Translations under genes and position numbers: made by a program | Shown: positions 23,780 to 31,769 of the stretch, piece after piece | How the letters are laid out: the number at the start of each line of letters is the position of its first letter | Position numbering within the stretch: the first letter of the stretch is position 1 | Notes under the pieces: model-generated | The model's input: only the letters and a program-made list of their open reading frames with translations | Told to the model about the DNA's origin: nothing | The model's database searches: none | Assembly (NCBI GenBank): GCA_002069125.1 | Contig: MVZN01000024.1 | Coordinates: 1-40,313 of the forward strand | Origin: Spirochaetes bacterium ADurb.BinA120 | GTDB taxonomy: Bacteria; Spirochaetota; UBA4802; UBA5368 | DNA: 40,313 bases | Direction: 5' to 3'

Positions 23780-24313
23780 TCACTTTTTGGCCGTAGACGG
23801 TATGGGCGTCATTATCATCGTTATATTCCTTCCCTCTATGGAGGCCTTTTTCTCGACCTGGGCGACTTCCTCGAGGTCCTTCCGGATGTTGTCCATCACC
23901 TTGAACCCGAGTTCGTTGTGGACGATCTCCCTTCCGCGAAACATAAGGGTAAACTTGACTTTATCGCCCTTTTCCAAAAACGCCCTGGCGTGATTGACCT
24001 TGTGCCGGTAATCGTGCGAATCGATCGCCGGCCGGAATTTGACTTCCTTTACGTGAATTACCTTCTGCTTCTTTTTGGCCTCTTTTGCCTTTTTGATCTG
24101 CTCGAATCGGAACTTGCTGAAATCAATGATCTTTACTACCGGCGGGTCCTGGTCCGGAGAGATTTCCACAAGATCCATGTCCTTGGCCCGGGCGACCGTC
24201 ATGGCCTCCTCGGTCGGAATGACCCTGGCCCCCCCCTCCTCGCCGACAAGCCGCACCATGGGCTCCCTTATCTGATCATTGATCCGATAGCGTTTTAAAT
24301 CTGATTTTTCTAT
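23780..24313 (-). CDS. infC: Translation initiation factor IF-3, apparent AUA start
   Basis: Binds the 30S subunit, checks start-codon/initiator-tRNA pairing and prevents early 50S joining. The protein has the N-domain (YRINDQIREPMVRLVGEEGG), the basic linker helix (about 75-90) and the C-domain (VKEVKFRPAIDSHDYRHKV, FTLMFRGREIVHNELG). A strong GGAAGGAGG ends six bases before an ATA codon at 24313, giving 177 residues, the normal IF-3 length; no ATG, GTG or TTG lies at a suitable distance. A TTG at 24338-24340 is upstream of the Shine-Dalgarno and unlikely. Rare AUU-type starts in infC are known to let IF-3 repress its own synthesis, so AUA here probably serves the same purpose. Confidence 0.95.
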   Translation of the reverse strand: MEKSDLKRYRINDQIREPMVRLVGEEGGARVIPTEEAMTVARAKDMDLVEISPDQDPPVVKIIDFSKFRFEQIKKAKEAKKKQKVIHVKEVKFRPAIDSHDYRHKVNHARAFLEKGDKVKFTLMFRGREIVHNELGFKVMDNIRKDLEEVAQVEKKASIEGRNITMIMTPIPSTAKK

Positions 24314-24345
24314 GCGAAACCTCCTTCCGCTTTCGAGCAAAGAAT

Positions 24346-24367
24346 AAAAAAACCGCCCTTAACGGGC
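24346..24367 (-). terminator. Terminator or attenuator between thrS and infC
   Basis: On the minus strand GCCC-GTTAA-GGGC (24355-24367), then GG and seven T (24346-24352), 33 bases before the infC start. A second GCCC just upstream (about 24374-24377) could pair with the same GGGC in an alternative fold, as in leader attenuators of some infC-rpmI-rplT operons. The 200-base gap (24314-24513) shows no other clear feature. The stem is only 4 bp. Confidence 0.4.
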
Positions 24368-24513
24368 CTCTTACGGGCAGGCGCAAATAAACCCCGGCCA
24401 AACGCACCGCCCGCCGGAATTCGAAGAAAACCGGCACTCAGCCACCATGACAGTATACGCCCTTATTAATCAAGAAAATTTCCGAATGCGAATGCCTGTC
24501 GGGGTGACTTTTT

Positions 24514-26436
24514 TCAAGACTTACGGGCCGCTTCCGTTTCGAGCAGGGCCGCGAATTCGTCGACGGGGATTGTCCGCGAGGCATTCTCCCCCCGCCTGCG
24601 AACCGACACCGAACCGCTCTCCATCTCTTTTTTACCTATTACTCCCACAAACGGCACCTTCTTTTCTATGGCATCGCGGACCTTGTAGCCAATGGTCTCC
24701 TCGCGAAGGTCCGACTCCACGCGCAGTCCGCGGGCCGCAAACTCGTCTCGAAGGCGCGCCGTACGCTCCGCCGCATCCGAAACCACATTGATGAGCACGA
24801 GCTGCACAGGCGAGAGCCACATTGGAAATCTGCCCGCATAATGCTCCACCAGCACCCCCACAAAACGTTCTATGGACCCCAAAAGCGCCCTGTGGATCAT
24901 GTAGGGCCGGTGCTTCTGCCCGTCGCTTCCGACGTAGGTGACGTCGAAACGCTCGGGCATGTTGAAGTCGAACTGGATGGTGCTGCACTGCCACTCGCGC
25001 CCGAGCGCGTCTTTTATCTTAATGTCGATTTTTGGGCCGTAAAAGGCGCCTCCACCCTCGTCGACCTCGTAGTCTATTCCGGCCCGCTCCACCGATTCCC
25101 GGAGCGCCCGCGTGGCCTCGCTCCACATGGCCTCATCGCCCACAAACTTCTCGCCGGGCCTTGTGGCCAGATACACCTTAAAATCGGAGAAGCCGAACGA
25201 GCGAAGCATATAAAGGCAGAAGTCGAGTACGCGGTCTATTTCGTCGGGCATCTGGTCGGGGCGGCACACCAGATGCGCGTCGTCCTGGGTGAAGCCGCGT
25301 ACGCGCAACAGGCCGTGCAGTACGCCGCTGCGCTCGTAACGATAGACCGTGCCAAGCTCGGCCCAGCGCAGCGGCAGATCGCGGTAGGACCATCCCCTGC
25401 TCTTGTAGATCATTATATGGAAGGGACAGTTCATGGGCTTTACGTAGTAGTCCTGCCCGTCGATGTCCATGGGCGAGTACATGTTCTCGCTGTAAAAACC
25501 CAGGTGGCCGCTGGTGTCCCAGAGAGTGGATTTCCCGATATGGGGCGAGTATACCAGATCGTAGCCGTTCTTATAGTGCTCCTCGCGCCAGAAGGTCTCG
25601 ATGATGTGGCGAAGTCGCGCGCCCTTGGGGTGCCACAGGATGAGGCCGGCGCCCGTTTCTTCGTGTATTGAATAGAGGTCGAGCTCTCTTCCAAGCTTGC
25701 GGTGGTCGCGCTTCTCGACCTCATCGAGGTGCTTTAGATGCGCGTCCAGCTCCTCCTTCGTGGGCCAGGCGGTGCCGTATATGCGCTGAAGCATGGGGCG
25801 TTTTTCGTCGCCGCGCCAGTAGGCTCCCGCTATGGAGAGGAGCTTGAAGGCCTTTATGTAGGATGTGCGCGGCAGGTGCGGCCCGCGGCAGAGGTCCACA
25901 AACTCGCCCTGGCGATAGAGCGAAACCGTTCCGTCCGGCAGGTCCATGAGCAGCTCCACCTTGTAGCTCTCTCCCATGGAGGAGAAATATTCGATGGCCT
26001 TTTGGCGCGGCATCTCCTCGCGGACTACCTCTATGTCCTCCGCGACGATTTTCGCCATTTCCGCTTCGATTTTTTCGAGGTCCTCCGGCGTGAAATTCCT
26101 CTCGACCTCGAAATCGTAGTAGAATCCGTTTTCGATTGACGGGCCTATGGCGAACTTGGCGCCCGGAAAGAGCCTTTTGACCGCCTGCGCCAACAGGTGA
26201 GATGCCGAGTGCCAGAAGGCGTCCTTCCCCTCGGCGCTTGCGAAGGTAAAGAGCTTGAGATTGGTATTTTCTTTGATGTGAAAGAAGAGATCGACGAGCC
26301 GGTCGTTGACCGCCGCCACCAACGCGGCCTTTTGAAGCTTCTTTCCGATTTTTCCGGCTATATCATATATAGACGAATCGGCTTCGACAGACAGCGACGA
26401 GCCGTCCGGAAGGGTGATTTTTATTTCGCTGGACAA
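24514..26436 (-). CDS. thrS: Threonyl-tRNA synthetase
   Basis: Charges tRNA-Thr. The 640-residue protein has the N-terminal TGS domain (1-62; ITLPDGSSLSVEADSSIYDI), the editing domain with HSASHLLAQAVKRLFP and the zinc-coordinating catalytic core with motif 2 (WAELGTVYRYERSG), VRGFTQDDAHLVC, GAFYGPKIDIKI, motif 3 (HRALLGSIERFVGVLVEHY) and the C-terminal anticodon domain (PVQLVLINV). The start is a TTG at 26436, with CAGGAG nine bases upstream; this gives the normal length and avoids the tRNA gene that an extended frame would cross. It lies 27 bases after tRNA-Val and upstream of infC, the classic thrS-infC-rpmI-rplT order. Confidence 0.97.
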   Translation of the reverse strand: MSSEIKITLPDGSSLSVEADSSIYDIAGKIGKKLQKAALVAAVNDRLVDLFFHIKENTNLKLFTFASAEGKDAFWHSASHLLAQAVKRLFPGAKFAIGPSIENGFYYDFEVERNFTPEDLEKIEAEMAKIVAEDIEVVREEMPRQKAIEYFSSMGESYKVELLMDLPDGTVSLYRQGEFVDLCRGPHLPRTSYIKAFKLLSIAGAYWRGDEKRPMLQRIYGTAWPTKEELDAHLKHLDEVEKRDHRKLGRELDLYSIHEETGAGLILWHPKGARLRHIIETFWREEHYKNGYDLVYSPHIGKSTLWDTSGHLGFYSENMYSPMDIDGQDYYVKPMNCPFHIMIYKSRGWSYRDLPLRWAELGTVYRYERSGVLHGLLRVRGFTQDDAHLVCRPDQMPDEIDRVLDFCLYMLRSFGFSDFKVYLATRPGEKFVGDEAMWSEATRALRESVERAGIDYEVDEGGGAFYGPKIDIKIKDALGREWQCSTIQFDFNMPERFDVTYVGSDGQKHRPYMIHRALLGSIERFVGVLVEHYAGRFPMWLSPVQLVLINVVSDAAERTARLRDEFAARGLRVESDLREETIGYKVRDAIEKKVPFVGVIGKKEMESGSVSVRRRGENASRTIPVDEFAALLETEAARKS

Positions 26437-26463
26437 TTTACGGCGCTCCTGAATGAGAGAAGT

Positions 26464-26538
26464 TGGGCGATATTGGAGTTGAACCAATGACCTCCTGCGT
26501 GTCGAGCAGGCGCTCTAACCAGACTGAGCTAATCGCCC
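26464..26538 (-). tRNA. tRNA-Val, anticodon GAC
   Basis: The 75-base minus-strand sequence folds fully: acceptor GGGCGAT with ATCGCCC and discriminator A; D-stem GCTC/GAGC with GG in its loop; anticodon stem CCTGC/GCAGG; variable AGGTC; T-stem ATTGG/CCAAT around TTCAACT. The anticodon loop is TCGACAC, giving anticodon GAC (Val, reading GUC/GUU). Position 33 is C rather than the near-universal U. CCA is not encoded. It precedes thrS in the same transcription unit. Confidence 0.92.
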
Positions 26539-26606
26539 CGGTGAGGCCCATGCCGCACGCCCGAAAACGAAAACGCCCGTCTCCGGCCGGTCCGCACGGT
26601 GGTTTA

Positions 26607-26635
26607 CTTAACCGTTTCGCCCCTACCGTTGTCAA
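26607..26635 (-). promoter_or_regulatory. Candidate promoter of tRNA-Val-thrS
   Basis: A perfect TTGACA (26630-26635) lies 17 bases from GTTAAG (26607-26612), a poor -10, about 70 bases before the tRNA. The rest of the 291-base divergent gap to the SDR gene holds nothing else clear except the SDR ribosome-binding site. Confidence 0.4.
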
Positions 26636-26829
26636 CAATTTTTTCACGGCGGTACGCTTCACACTTGAGCCCGGGTTGAACTTGGGCTTTCGGCTTCGAA
26701 GATCTCCAGTCAAATAGTGGTGGACAGAATGCCCAAACGGCCTCCTTATTCAACGAGGGCCGGACTGCCGCGGCGCGTCCGGCGCCGCTCTCTTTAATAT
26801 TCGTCAAATGATATCCCGAGGAGGTTCTC

Positions 26830-27615
26830 ATGAAATTAATGGATCTGTTCAGCCTTAAGGGCAAGAAGGCCGTCGTCACCGGCGGCGGAAGGGGGATCGG
26901 AAAGTTTATCGCGACAGGCCTCGCCGAGGCGGGCGCCGACGTCATCATCGCCTCGCGAAAGCTCGACACCCTTACGAAGACGGCGGACGGGATTTCAAAG
27001 CTCGGCGTGAAATGCCTTCCGGTAAAATGCGACATGGGCTCCACGGAGGAGATACATTCCCTCGTCGAAACCGCCAAAAAGGAGTTCGGGACCATCGACA
27101 TCCTGGTAAACAACGCCGGAGTGACCTGGGGCGCGCCTACGCTCGACTTCCCGCTGGACAAATGGGAAAAGATCTTCGACGTGAACGTCAGGGGGGTCTG
27201 GATACTCTCGCAGGAAGCGGCGAAGATCATGAAGGAAAAGGGCGGCGGAAAAATCATCAACATATCGTCTGTCATGGGTTTCCGCGGGTCGATCGAAGAG
27301 GCGCATCCGGCCGTTGCCTATAACTCGTCCAAGGCCGCCATTAACCTTCTCACCATGAACCTCGCCATAAAACTTTCGCGCTATAAAATCTACGTCAACG
27401 CGATCGCTCCCGGGTTCTTCCATACCGACATGATGGGCTACCTGGACAAGCCCGAGATGGAACAGCTCAAGAACGCCATGCTCATGCAGATTCCGATCCC
27501 CAAGATGGGAGAGGAGGACGACATCAAGGGGCTCGCCGTGTTCCTGGCATCCAGGGCATCCGACTACGTGACAGGCGCCATAATCCCGGTGGATGGGGGA
27601 ATGCTTGCAAAGTAA
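26830..27615 (+). CDS. Short-chain dehydrogenase/reductase
   Basis: Classical SDR oxidoreductase, NAD(P)-dependent, cytoplasmic. The 261-residue protein has the cofactor motif TGGGRGIG (17-24), NNAG (94-97), and the catalytic Ser146/147, Tyr164 and Lys168 in YNSSK. The C-terminal IPVDGGM matches the family's usual ending. The sequence resembles gluconate 5-dehydrogenase and 3-ketoacyl-ACP reductase (FabG) types, but the substrate cannot be read from sequence. GAGGAGG precedes the ATG. It stands alone, divergent from tRNA-Val-thrS and followed by a long non-coding repeat region, so context does not help. Confidence 0.9.
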   Translation: MKLMDLFSLKGKKAVVTGGGRGIGKFIATGLAEAGADVIIASRKLDTLTKTADGISKLGVKCLPVKCDMGSTEEIHSLVETAKKEFGTIDILVNNAGVTWGAPTLDFPLDKWEKIFDVNVRGVWILSQEAAKIMKEKGGGKIINISSVMGFRGSIEEAHPAVAYNSSKAAINLLTMNLAIKLSRYKIYVNAIAPGFFHTDMMGYLDKPEMEQLKNAMLMQIPIPKMGEEDDIKGLAVFLASRASDYVTGAIIPVDGGMLAK

Positions 27616-28106
27616 AGCGAACCGGTCCGGGGTTGACTAAAAACAAGCACCCCCCAAAGGGGCGTGCCCCACTTGCGGGAGGATGACAAACTGATAAGTA
27701 ACATGCCCAAAGTTACTTTAAGCAAAGCTAAAGCTTCAGTCTAATAAGCCCTTTTAAAACAAGAAGCCCGCCAGGCAGCGGCAAAGGAGGTGCCGCAGGC
27801 GAAGACAATAAACAGTTCAAAGTTCAAAGAAAGGCCATCGGCATCAGCAAAACCCCCTCCGGGGGTGGCGCAGCGCGCCGGGGGCGTTAGCTTCCGCAGC
27901 CCTGGAGTAGGCTAAAGGGAAAACCTACAGGCAAGCCAAGCGGACGCTGAGTAGGGCGCAGCCCGTATCGAAGCGCGGCGCCCCAGCGGGGCTTTCTCTG
28001 GTTTCCTTCTTTCGCCACACGGAAGAAAGTAACGAAGGTCGTTATTTCTTTCGCCGACCGAACAGAGGGGCTGTTCAAAAAGTAACTTTTCGGACAGCCC
28101 CGCCCT
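27616..28106. repeat. Non-coding region rich in short inverted and direct repeats
   Basis: No credible gene lies in these 491 bases. Visible structures: GCAC...GTGC hairpin at 27647-27667 around CCCC-AAA-GGGG; AAGTAAC (27696-27702) facing GTTACTT (27712-27718); ACCCCC-TCC-GGGGGT (27852-27866); two copies of TTCTTTCGCC (28007-28016 and 28046-28055); AAGTAAC again at 28027-28033 and 28080-28086; and the large hairpin at 28067-28101. The recurrence of AAGTAAC/GTTACTT suggests one intergenic repeat family or the remains of a small non-autonomous element. A 63-residue frame at 27887-28078 is judged spurious. Confidence 0.55.
28067..28101. terminator. Long hairpin after the methyltransferase-like gene
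   Basis: GGGGCTGT (28067-28074) pairs with ACAGCCCC (28094-28101), and the inner AAAAG pairs with CTTTT. It lies six bases past the stop of the minus-strand gene at 28107, where a terminator is expected. No T-run follows the outer stem, so it may instead be part of the repeat cluster. Confidence 0.4.
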
Positions 28107-28880
28107 TTAGGATGGCTTGTTCCGCATGAAGCAGCCGATCATATAGGGCTCATCGACACGCCCGTCATCATCCATACCATAAAGCCGCCGCATGATCTCC
28201 TCGTGTTCCCTCAGAAGAGCGCATACCGCCGTTTCGGAGACATCCCCAAAATGTCCCTTAAAATGCGCGGTCTCTTTCTTGAGCTCCTTCCTAAATTTCA
28301 GAACGCTCCCTTTGATGAAGCGGAACTCCTTCAGCTCGAGGAAGGTCCTCAGGTCATCCTCGAGATAGTAATCGTTATGCAGAGGAAATACGGAATGCGC
28401 GTATTCGTCGTAAATACCGTCCGTATCTCCGTTATCGAGCACCACAGTGCACAGGAACAGGATGCCCTCGAAGCGCAGGGCCCGCTTGAATTCGTCCAGC
28501 GAGCGGCTCGAATCGAAGATATCGAGGTAATCGACACACACCAGAAGGTCGGCCTTGTAATAGTCTATGGGAAAATCGTGGAACTCGCCGTTTATAAAGC
28601 GCACCCGCTCGCGAATGGAGGGTTCGCATCGGCCGATGAAGTCCATTATGGCCTTTAAGGAGGGCTCGACGACGACAATGTAAGCATCGCTTTCGCCTGC
28701 CAATTCCTCCAGAAGCTTCCCGCATCCAAGGCCCGCCTTGACTATGACGCCGGGACTGTATGTGTGCAGCACGTCGAAAAGCCGTTCGCGAACGGCTTCC
28801 ATTCGCTCCGCCGGCTCGATATAACGACCATGCGCGCAGTCGAACTCGATAAACGCCCTGACCTCATCCAGCCTCTCCAT
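28107..28880 (-). CDS. Class I SAM-dependent methyltransferase-like protein
   Basis: The 257-residue protein has a Rossmann-type methyltransferase core (about 45-155): motif I GLGCGKLLEEL, an acidic residue after the second strand in VVVEPSLKA, and ADLLVCVDYLDIFD as the motif IV region. The helical ends (1-40 and 175-257) are rich in charged residues and match no family I know. Substrate unknown. The ATG at 28880 has AGAGG five bases upstream; an in-frame GTG at 28886 is less likely. It stands alone between a repeat-rich non-coding region and a 410-base divergent gap, a setting that suggests an accessory gene. Confidence 0.7.
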   Translation of the reverse strand: MERLDEVRAFIEFDCAHGRYIEPAERMEAVRERLFDVLHTYSPGVIVKAGLGCGKLLEELAGESDAYIVVVEPSLKAIMDFIGRCEPSIRERVRFINGEFHDFPIDYYKADLLVCVDYLDIFDSSRSLDEFKRALRFEGILFLCTVVLDNGDTDGIYDEYAHSVFPLHNDYYLEDDLRTFLELKEFRFIKGSVLKFRKELKKETAHFKGHFGDVSETAVCALLREHEEIMRRLYGMDDDGRVDEPYMIGCFMRNKPS

Positions 28881-29110
28881 CTTCACCTCTTCGTTAGGCC
28901 TGTCGCGGATATCACGCCGGCCGCTCCCTGGACGCGGCGCCGATCGGCCTTCCCCTGCCCCGCGAAGCTCCGCGGCCGGTTTTTGCGCGAAACATCATGG
29001 AATCAACGGCCGCTATACTATCCCCCAGCTCCAATCCCATCCATTACTACGCTTTTTTAGGCAGGTCGCCCCTGTCCAAACACGCCCGCAAGGCACCGCT
29101 TATTTTTGTA

Positions 29111-29139
29111 TTGACACCGATCTATTTCAATTAAAAAAT
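29111..29139 (+). promoter_or_regulatory. Candidate promoter of the WecG-like gene
   Basis: TTGACA (29111-29116) and AAAAAT (29134-29139) with 17-base spacing, in an AT-rich patch of the 410-base divergent gap 28881-29290. The -10 matches 4 of 6 positions. The leader would be about 145 bases. I see nothing else certain in the gap. Confidence 0.4.
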
Positions 29140-29290
29140 CGATAAACGCCGAATTTATTCCGTGATACAAACGCCACCGATATCCCGCAAACCCGCCGCC
29201 GTTGAAAACGGACGCGCGGACGCGCCTGTCGATGGCCCCCTGTTCACGGCCCGGCGGGACTGCTCCACAAGCAAGTAACGGGAGGGCGCG

Positions 29291-30106
29291 GTGGCCAACG
29301 ATTATGTTTATTACGACTCCTGGAAGGAAGATCGCGACATCATCCTCGAATACAACCAGGTTAAGCTTGAAGACGCGAACGTCGTTAACATTCTCGGTAC
29401 AGGAGTCGACAACGTCTCGAGGTCTCAGGCCATCGTAAAGGTCATGAAGATGATCGAAACCGGCGGGACGCACCATATCATCCTGCTTAACCCCTACAAG
29501 CTCCAGCGCTACAGGTCAAACACCGACCTGCAGCTCATATCCAGCAGGGCCTCTATGCGCATAGCGAGCGGGGCGGGACTGAAGTGGGCTGCCGGGTTCC
29601 TCAAGACACCGCTCAAGGAGCGCATCCCGGCCATTAGTTTTCTTATGGACCTGGTGAGAATCGCCGAGATCAAGGAGTATTCGATCTTTCTGGTGGGCGC
29701 ACGCCCTGAAATAGTGGAGAGAACCTTTTCGAACATCCACAGGTCCTTCCCGAAAATTCGCATCGTCGGCCGGCACGGCGGCTATTTCAACCTGGAGCGC
29801 GAAAAATCGGTGGTCGAGGCCATACGCAAATCGAACGCAAACATCATCTTCGTGGGGCTGGGCTTTCCCAGGGAGGACCGCTGGATCGACATTTACCGCC
29901 ACGAATTCAGAAACGCAGTGCTCATCGGCGTGGGCGGCGCGATCGATATCATCTCGGGCGAGATCAGAAAGGCCCCGGCCATCTTTATGGACCGCGGACT
30001 GGACTGGTTCTATAGGATCATAACCAGGCCGTGGAGGCTCGGCCGGTTGTTACGCGTCATTTTTTATTTCCTTCGCGTAGTGTTCAAACGCGTTTTCGGG
30101 CGCTGA
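29291..30106 (+). CDS. WecG/TagA/CpsF-family glycosyltransferase homologue with altered active site
   Basis: GT26 family members add N-acetylmannosamine or related sugars to lipid-linked intermediates at the inner face of the membrane. The 271-residue protein shows the family layout: VNILGTGVDNVSRSQAI, IILLNPYKLQRY, FLVGARPEIVERTF, IFVGLGFPREDRWI, GVGGAIDIISGEIRKAP and a C-terminal basic, aromatic membrane-binding segment (about 240-271). Where E. coli WecG has YADG with the likely catalytic Asp, this protein has IASG, with Ser93 at that place, and the following RxxG-x-D block is also changed. It may be inactive or work differently. The start is a GTG at 29291 with GGAGGG upstream. No polysaccharide gene cluster adjoins it. 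Confidence 0.82.
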   Translation: MANDYVYYDSWKEDRDIILEYNQVKLEDANVVNILGTGVDNVSRSQAIVKVMKMIETGGTHHIILLNPYKLQRYRSNTDLQLISSRASMRIASGAGLKWAAGFLKTPLKERIPAISFLMDLVRIAEIKEYSIFLVGARPEIVERTFSNIHRSFPKIRIVGRHGGYFNLEREKSVVEAIRKSNANIIFVGLGFPREDRWIDIYRHEFRNAVLIGVGGAIDIISGEIRKAPAIFMDRGLDWFYRIITRPWRLGRLLRVIFYFLRVVFKRVFGR

Positions 30107-30118
30107 GCGGTTCGCTTT

Positions 30119-31405
30119 CTATTCCATCTTTAAAACGATGATCGAGACGTCTTCGCGGCGTTCGAGTTTCTCTGAAAAATCCTCCATGAGGGCGAGAAGC
30201 GAATCGATTGCCCCGCCCGTGCTTTCGAAACCCGCCTCAAGGCGCTTCATGACGCGGCTTAGCCCCAAAAGCTGCCCGGCGCGGTTTTTGACGTTTATCA
30301 ATCCATCGGAGATTATGACAAAGGCGTCCCCCTTTTTGAGTTTTACGCTCACATTCCTGCTTGCGTTCTCCCCCACCGCCGCCCCGAAGCGGAGGTAGCG
30401 GGCAACGCCCCCTCGCACCAGTATTGGATATGCTATGCCCGTGCTCGCGAATCGGATGATGTCGTCATCGCGGCGCAGTATCCCATAGAAAAGCGAAAGC
30501 TTGAGACTCTCGCTCACGTGATCGCGCGCGATATCCTGCACGTACGAGATGATCCCCGCCGGATTGTCGGATCCCCCGTGCGAGAGCGCCTTAACCGCGC
30601 CGCTTACCACAGACGCGTACAATGCCCCGGGAATGCCCTTGGTGTGCAGGTCGCCAAGCGACACCGCGATCGATCCGTCCTTGAGAAAAAAAATGTCATA
30701 GAACTCGCCCCCCATCTCCCTTGCCGAGATCGAGCGCGCCCCGATGGAGACCTCCCCCTCGCGGCGGTTTATGATCGGAAGAAGGGACCGCTGGATCGAA
30801 TGCGCTGCTGCCAGCTCGCTCTTTATGCGCTCCTCCTCCAGCGCGTTCTGGAAGAAGATGGCGTTCTGCACCGCGAGCGCGCACTGCGTTGCGAAGGCGT
30901 TGAAGAGCGCCACGTCCTCGTCGTCGAAACCCGGCCGGTTTTCCGGATTGATCGCCTGAATCACCCCCACCAGACGTCCCTTGTAAAGCAGCGGCGCGCA
31001 CAGCACCGAGCGCGTGGCAAAGCCCGTCTTGGCGTCGAACGATGGGTCGAAACGTTCGTCGGAATAGGCGTCGTTTATATAGACCGTTTTGCGGTGTTCG
31101 GCCACCCATCCGGCAATCCCCTGGCCGGACTTAACGCGATACTTCTCCTCGAGCTCCTTGCCCGCCTCGCCGAGCGCCACCTTAAACACAAGCTCGCGCG
31201 TGGCTTCCTCGTACAAGAGCAGGGTGCTGGCCTCGGTATCCATTATATCCTTGATAATTTCCATTACGAGCGTAAGGAGCCTGGCCATATCGAGGGTGGA
31301 GTTGATGATGCCGTTGATCTCCACGAGCCTGCCGAGGTTGTGGATCTGGCGCTCGAGGTATTTGAGCTCCGAAAAATCGATGCTCAGATTGTCGTTTTCG
31401 CCCAT
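30119..31405 (-). CDS. GAF domain - PP2C (SpoIIE/RsbU-type) serine phosphatase
   Basis: Signalling phosphatase of the partner-switch type, which dephosphorylates an anti-anti-sigma or similar protein in response to a signal at its GAF domain. The 428 residues comprise a short coiled coil (10-30), a GAF domain (about 40-185; GQGIAGWVAEHRKTVYINDA, LCAPLLYKGRLVGVIQAINP), a linker helix (185-207) and the phosphatase domain (208-428) with MGGEFYDIF, SLGDLHTKGIPGALYASVV, ISDGLINV and REDVSIIVL. Asp237, Asp252, Asp367 and Asp419 are present; Glu234 replaces the Asp usual in GGDFYD. The ATG at 31405 has GAGG upstream; the frame runs on to 31570 but the added part is low-complexity. No STAS-domain partner is in the window. 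Confidence 0.88.
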   Translation of the reverse strand: MGENDNLSIDFSELKYLERQIHNLGRLVEINGIINSTLDMARLLTLVMEIIKDIMDTEASTLLLYEEATRELVFKVALGEAGKELEEKYRVKSGQGIAGWVAEHRKTVYINDAYSDERFDPSFDAKTGFATRSVLCAPLLYKGRLVGVIQAINPENRPGFDDEDVALFNAFATQCALAVQNAIFFQNALEEERIKSELAAAHSIQRSLLPIINRREGEVSIGARSISAREMGGEFYDIFFLKDGSIAVSLGDLHTKGIPGALYASVVSGAVKALSHGGSDNPAGIISYVQDIARDHVSESLKLSLFYGILRRDDDIIRFASTGIAYPILVRGGVARYLRFGAAVGENASRNVSVKLKKGDAFVIISDGLINVKNRAGQLLGLSRVMKRLEAGFESTGGAIDSLLALMEDFSEKLERREDVSIIVLKME

Positions 31406-31731
31406 TGGATTGCCTCGCGGAATTATTCCGACCGTCCATTTTTTTCCGTCGGTAATTCTATCGGCAAAAACCGGCCCGATGCTTACACCGCCGGCGGATT
31501 CTCCGCCCTTTCCCCCCTCTGCGGGACCGGGCAGGCCCTCGGGATTCCGGCGCCGTTCACGGCGCCACATTGACCTTATGGCCGGGCGCGCGGCTTTGCA
31601 ACGAATTTATATCCACCTCCCTAAAAAAGAATTGGCATAAATTCGGCCCTGTTTCAATACTTGGGCTTTTCCGGGGAGCGGCGCCGTTATATGTACCTGG
31701 TGCGCATACCGGCGCGCCTCCCCGAAGGTGC

Positions 31732-31769
31732 GTCCGGTCCTTAGCCGGACGAAGTTTAGCGAGTCCGGC
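31732..31769. repeat. Inverted repeats in the icd upstream region
   Basis: The 414-base divergent gap 31406-31819 has no credible gene. It contains GTCCGG (31732-31737), GCCGGAC (31744-31750) and GTCCGGC (31763-31769): the middle element can pair with either neighbour, giving two mutually exclusive stems 50-90 bases before icd. CGAAGGTGCG also occurs twice (31723-31732 and 31805-31814), the second copy providing the icd ribosome-binding site. A role in icd control is possible. Confidence 0.35.

Noticed and set aside
23776-24340. TTG at 24340 as the infC start
   Set aside because: It lies upstream of the strong Shine-Dalgarno, which points instead to the ATA at 24313.
26438-26713. 91-residue minus-strand open frame over the tRNA
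   Set aside because: Its conserved-looking segment ISSVWLERLLDTQEVIGSTP is simply the translated tRNA-Val gene.
26604-27275. 223-residue minus-strand open frame opposite the SDR gene
   Set aside because: Antisense to a gene with intact SDR catalytic residues, and its end runs into the tRNA promoter region.
27887-28078. 63-residue minus-strand open frame in the repeat-rich region
   Set aside because: It covers the direct and inverted repeats and has no ribosome-binding site; translated repeat DNA is the likelier explanation.
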